Shown here one piece after another: positions 5,961 to 8,415 of a DNA stretch of 8,415 nt. Positions within the stretch are counted from its first letter, which is position 1. Every line of letters starts with the position of its first letter. This DNA comes from Pseudomonadota bacterium. GTDB lineage: Bacteria; Pseudomonadota; Alphaproteobacteria; Ferrovibrionales; Ferrovibrionaceae. Under the pieces are notes generated by a model. It was given only the letters and a program-made list of their open reading frames with translations. It did not search any database and was not told where the DNA came from. Where the stretch lies: contig JAEYTW010000024.1 in NCBI GenBank assembly GCA_023433835.1, positions 1 to 8,415 of the forward strand, read 5' to 3'. The position numbers and the translations under genes are program-made.

Positions 5961-7589
5961 ATGCATCGCAAGCTGACCCGGTTTCTTTCCCTGGCATTCG
6001 CCAGCGCCGACGTCCTGTTGGAAATCGAGACGGACGGCCGCATCGGCTTTGCCGTCGGCGCGGCCCAAAGCCTGCTTCATCGCAGCGAGGAGAGCCTGCC
6101 GGGCCGCGCCTGGGTCGAATTGTTCGAAGCCGGGGATCGGGCGCTGGTGGCCCGCCTGGCCGAACAACTGACCGGCGGGCATCGGGCTGGCCCGGTGCTG
6201 GTGCGCCTGGCCGACGGCACCGCCGACCGGCCCCATTTCGCGACGCTCAGCCTGTTCCGCCAGCCTGCCGACGGCAAGCTTTCCTGCGGTCTCTCGGCGG
6301 TGCCGGCCGCGATTGCCGAGGAGGCGGCGACGCGGCGCCATGAGGCGCAGTCGCACCTGCTCGACCACGACAGTTTCGGCAATGCCGTCGAACAGCTCGG
6401 CGCGCTGGCGACCACCTACGGCCAGCCGATGACGCTGTCGCTGCTGGAGGTGCCGGGCCTCGGCGATCAGGCGGATGCGACGGCCGACGAACTGGTCGCC
6501 AGCATCGGCGCCATCCTGCGTTCGGTCTCGGTCGATGGCGCCGCGGCCGGCCGGCTGGGTGACGAGCGCTTCGGCCTCGTCCATCAGCCCGACAGCGCCC
6601 GGCTGGGCGAAGCGATCGCCGCCATCGTCGCCCGCGGCCATCAGGCCGGCATGGACCTCTCGGTGCAGCGGCAGTCGCTGTCGCTCGACGATCCGACCCT
6701 CGACGAAGAGAAGCGGCTGAAAGCCGTGCGCTTCGTCATCAATCGCTTCGTCGCCCAGGGCGTCTCGGCCAACGCGCCGCAGAACCTGGCGCAGGCCTTC
6801 GAGGAGATGGTCACCGACACGCTCAACCAGATCAACAGCCTCAGCGCCACGATGCGCGACGACGCCTTCGGCCTGATGTATCAGCCTATCGTCTCGATCG
6901 CGGAGGGCACGCTGCACCATTTCGAGGTGCTTGCCCGCTTCGAGCCCGACCGCAGCCCGTTCGAAAAGATCCAGTTCGCCGAGCAGGTCGGGCTGATCGA
7001 AAGCTTCGACCTTCTGGTCTGCAAGCGGGCGGCGCGAATCATCCAGGCCGCGCCGCGCCCGGTCGCGCTGGCGGTGAACATCTCCGGCCGCTCGCTGTCG
7101 AGCGGCGTGTTCGTCGACGCGCTGCTGGCGCTGCTTGCCGCCAACAACGACATTGCCTCCTCGCTGCTGCTCGAAGTTACCGAGAGCGCCGAGCTCGAGG
7201 ACCTTACCCGCGCGGACCACATCATCCAGGCGATCCGCCGCCAGGGTTTTGCCGTGTGCCTCGACGATTTCGGCGCCGGCGCCGCCTCGTTCCGCTATCT
7301 GCAGGCGCTGACCGTCGACCATGTCAAGCTCGACGGCGCTTATGTCAGCCGCATCGGCCAGTCGCGCCGCGACGACGCGCTGCTGAAAAGCATGATCGGG
7401 CTGTGCCACGACCTCGGCGTGGAGACCATCGCCGAGATGGTCGAGACGGCGGAGCAGGAAAAAGGGCTGAGCCGGCTGGGCGTGACCTATGGCCAGGGCT
7501 GGTATTACGGCAAGCCGACGCCGCTGCCGGTCTGGTCGCCGCAGTCCGCCGCGGCGCGCCGACGCGGAGAAGCTACGGAGTGGCGCTGA
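5961..7589 (+). CDS. PAS-like / degenerate GGDEF / EAL protein, probable c-di-GMP phosphodiesterase
   Basis: A 542-residue protein without signal peptide or membrane helices, so probably cytoplasmic. Residues about 12-110 resemble a PAS-type sensor (VLLEIETDGRIGFAVGAA). About 130-265 look like a degenerate GGDEF domain: GRLGDERF (197-204) replaces the catalytic loop, so no cyclase activity is expected. The EAL domain (about 300-525) has EVL at 322-324 in place of EAL, and keeps the expected acidic and metal-site residues: Glu322, Asn373 (AVNIS), Glu405 (LLEVTES), Asp435-Asp436 (LDDFGAG), Lys456 (VKLD), Glu492 and Glu495 (AEMVE), and Gln512 (YGQGWYYGKP). It is thus likely an active phosphodiesterase converting c-di-GMP to pGpG. 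ATG 5961 is the first in-frame start after a stop at 5925; its Shine-Dalgarno is weak. The cue sensed by the PAS-like part is unknown. Transcribed away from the LPMO gene. Confidence 0.9.
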   Translation: MHRKLTRFLSLAFASADVLLEIETDGRIGFAVGAAQSLLHRSEESLPGRAWVELFEAGDRALVARLAEQLTGGHRAGPVLVRLADGTADRPHFATLSLFRQPADGKLSCGLSAVPAAIAEEAATRRHEAQSHLLDHDSFGNAVEQLGALATTYGQPMTLSLLEVPGLGDQADATADELVASIGAILRSVSVDGAAAGRLGDERFGLVHQPDSARLGEAIAAIVARGHQAGMDLSVQRQSLSLDDPTLDEEKRLKAVRFVINRFVAQGVSANAPQNLAQAFEEMVTDTLNQINSLSATMRDDAFGLMYQPIVSIAEGTLHHFEVLARFEPDRSPFEKIQFAEQVGLIESFDLLVCKRAARIIQAAPRPVALAVNISGRSLSSGVFVDALLALLAANNDIASSLLLEVTESAELEDLTRADHIIQAIRRQGFAVCLDDFGAGAASFRYLQALTVDHVKLDGAYVSRIGQSRRDDALLKSMIGLCHDLGVETIAEMVETAEQEKGLSRLGVTYGQGWYYGKPTPLPVWSPQSAAARRRGEATEWR

Positions 7590-7653
7590 GTATCAGAGGC
7601 GACTCTATCGGAGCCAATTTCCCCTGGTTGCCAGATCCACTCCGACGGTGCCG

Positions 7654-8088
7654 CTATCTTTTAACCATACTCAGATTGTTACTTGAGATAGCAATACGAA
7701 AGCTATCAATTACTTTCCTCAGTGAGCTATCGGCCAGACGACCATAACGCCACCATCCATCAACAGGCGGGTGAGCGTGTCGAAAATCAAAGCCGGGCCA
7801 ATCACTTATATTGACTTCTGAGGTGATAATCCAACTAGGCCGAGTTAAGCCGATACCTACAAGCGTATTACCGCTCAATCGAACTGCCGGTAACTCTTTC
7901 GGCTCTTGGGACGTGATCGGCATGAGCACAATGCGCGGACCACGGCCGACCGATACCACGACACAAGGTCGGGTTTTTACACCTTCGACCCTCCCCTGAT
8001 CGCTCTCGTCTTTCCATAGATAATCGAACGCGACAACATCACCAACTTGCGGCAGTTGGTGGTCATCATTCGATGATGACGTCTCCAT
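7654..8088 (-). CDS. PemK/MazF-like toxin of a type II toxin-antitoxin pair
   Basis: A 144-residue protein with the layout of the PemK/MazF endoribonuclease family. VGDVVAFDY (15-23) starts the SH3-like barrel, TRPCVVVSVG (39-48) carries the conserved Arg-Pro (40-41), and IVLMPITSQEPK (53-64) carries the conserved Thr-Ser (59-60). SWIITSEVN (85-93) precedes the C-terminal helix LADSSLRKVIDSFRIAI. MazF-type toxins cut mRNA and arrest growth unless held by an antitoxin. The ATG at 8088 has GGAAGAAG about 5 nt upstream and lies inside the end of the antitoxin gene (23-nt overlap), so expression is coupled. The sequence is distant from classical MazF, so the family call is less certain than the toxin-antitoxin context. 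GC content is well below that of the EAL gene beside it, which suggests acquisition. Confidence 0.78.
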   Translation of the reverse strand: METSSSNDDHQLPQVGDVVAFDYLWKDESDQGRVEGVKTRPCVVVSVGRGPRIVLMPITSQEPKELPAVRLSGNTLVGIGLTRPSWIITSEVNISDWPGFDFRHAHPPVDGWWRYGRLADSSLRKVIDSFRIAISSNNLSMVKR

Positions 8089-8353
8089 TTTTACTTCTTC
8101 CGATTGCCGATCGAAGATCAGTCAAAATGCTTTCGGCCAACTCGGAAGGAAGTTCTCTCGAACTAAAAGCTTGGCGTACCTGCCTGCGAAGATTTATGTA
8201 ATCTTCGTAGCCCAGCAAGACATGCCGAGGCCTCCCATGAGTTGTGATTACCACAGGGGCCCGCAAAGCTTCGTCGGTAACCTCTTTCCAATTCCGAATG
8301 GCATCCTTCGCTGTGACCGTCCGATCGGTGGGGTTGAGGGGGGTTGCCAACAT
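8066..8353 (-). CDS. Phd/YefM family antitoxin
   Basis: A 95-residue protein with a Phd/YefM-type N-terminal DNA-binding domain. RTVTAKDAIRNWKEVTDEAL (11-30) is the swapped-strand/helix element usually reading TxxxAr.nf..vl..v; VVITTHGRPRHVLLGYEDYINL (34-55) matches the VxIT.hGkp.aVlv...y..L pattern. The rest (56-95) is a charged helical tail that would wrap the toxin. Such proteins neutralise the toxin and repress their own promoter. It lies upstream of and overlaps the toxin gene by 23 nt, the usual antitoxin-first order. ATG 8353 follows GGAAAAG and is the first in-frame start visible. The frame stays open to the window edge through the tandem repeat, so a longer N-terminus cannot be excluded, but the Phd domain begins only 10 residues after this ATG. 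Confidence 0.85.
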   Translation of the reverse strand: MLATPLNPTDRTVTAKDAIRNWKEVTDEALRAPVVITTHGRPRHVLLGYEDYINLRRQVRQAFSSRELPSELAESILTDLRSAIGRSKNGDVIIE

Positions 8354-8367
8354 GGCTTTTCCAATGC

Positions 8368-8415
8368 TTTGCGTTTGGTTTTGCGTTTGGTTTTGCGTTT
8401 GGTTTTGCGTTTGGT
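8368..8415. repeat. perfect tandem array of a 12-bp unit, four copies to the window edge
   Basis: TTTGCGTTTGGT is repeated exactly four times (8368-8379, 8380-8391, 8392-8403, 8404-8415), and the array is cut by the window edge, so the true copy number is unknown. It begins 15 nt upstream of the antitoxin start and so covers where the toxin-antitoxin promoter or operator should be. Read on the minus strand in the antitoxin frame it is open and would encode repeated Gln-Thr-Gln-Asn. Identity between copies points to recent expansion or slippage. Confidence 0.95.

Noticed and set aside
5898..7409. A 503-codon open frame on the minus strand opposite the EAL gene.
   Set aside because: Its product is rich in Arg, His, Asp, Gln and Gly with no domain pattern, the usual shadow of a high-GC gene; the plus strand encodes a clear EAL protein.
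7687..7707. Inverted repeat GATAGC / GCTATC with a 9-nt loop, as a possible terminator.
   Set aside because: It is within the toxin coding region, the arms are 6 bp and no T-run follows.
7256..7747. A 163-codon plus-strand frame crossing the end of the EAL gene.
   Set aside because: Arg/Ala-rich out-of-frame product; the EAL protein covers most of it and the rest is opposite the toxin gene.
8368..8415. CRISPR array interpretation of the right-edge repeats.
   Set aside because: The units are 12 bp and directly abutting with no spacers, so this is a simple tandem repeat.

Overview
The window is about 66-70% GC by eye and looks like a chromosomal segment of an alphaproteobacterium, probably Rhodospirillales- or Rhizobiales-like. 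The main pointers are a three-gene proton-translocating transhydrogenase (split alpha subunit) led by a small aa3-type cytochrome oxidase subunit IV gene, an arrangement typical of that class. The species cannot be named from the sequence alone.

Layout. (1) 1-3013, minus strand: coxIV-like gene, pntAA, pntAB, pntB. These are tightly packed, with a TGATG overlap, gaps of 9 and 17 nt, and pntB running off the left edge about a dozen or more residues before its expected end. The operon encodes the membrane transhydrogenase that uses proton motive force to make NADPH. (2) 3101-4482, minus strand: qmcA (SPFH/stomatin membrane protein) overlapping its NfeD/YbbJ partner by ATGA. The qmcA Shine-Dalgarno sits inside one arm of a perfect 14-bp inverted repeat. 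(3) 4547-5680, minus strand: a secreted AA10 lytic polysaccharide monooxygenase with a GbpA-like middle domain and a C-terminal CBM5/12, presumably acting on chitin. (4) 5681-5960: an AT-rich divergent control region with several small repeats. (5) 5961-7589, plus strand: a PAS-like / degenerate GGDEF / EAL protein with an apparently complete EAL active site, so a likely c-di-GMP phosphodiesterase. (6) 7654-8353, minus strand: a Phd/YefM-type antitoxin overlapping a PemK/MazF-type toxin, in clearly lower-GC DNA and therefore probably acquired. It is preceded by a perfect 12-bp tandem array at the right edge (8368-8415).

Regions 1-3 are ordinary core or niche functions: redox balance, membrane-domain organisation and chitin attack. 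The parts most worth a second look are the hairpin that buries the qmcA ribosome-binding site, the mixed-family toxin-antitoxin pair with its in-frame 12-bp repeats, and the repeat-rich LPMO/EAL divergent promoter region. No clearly new multi-gene system was found.
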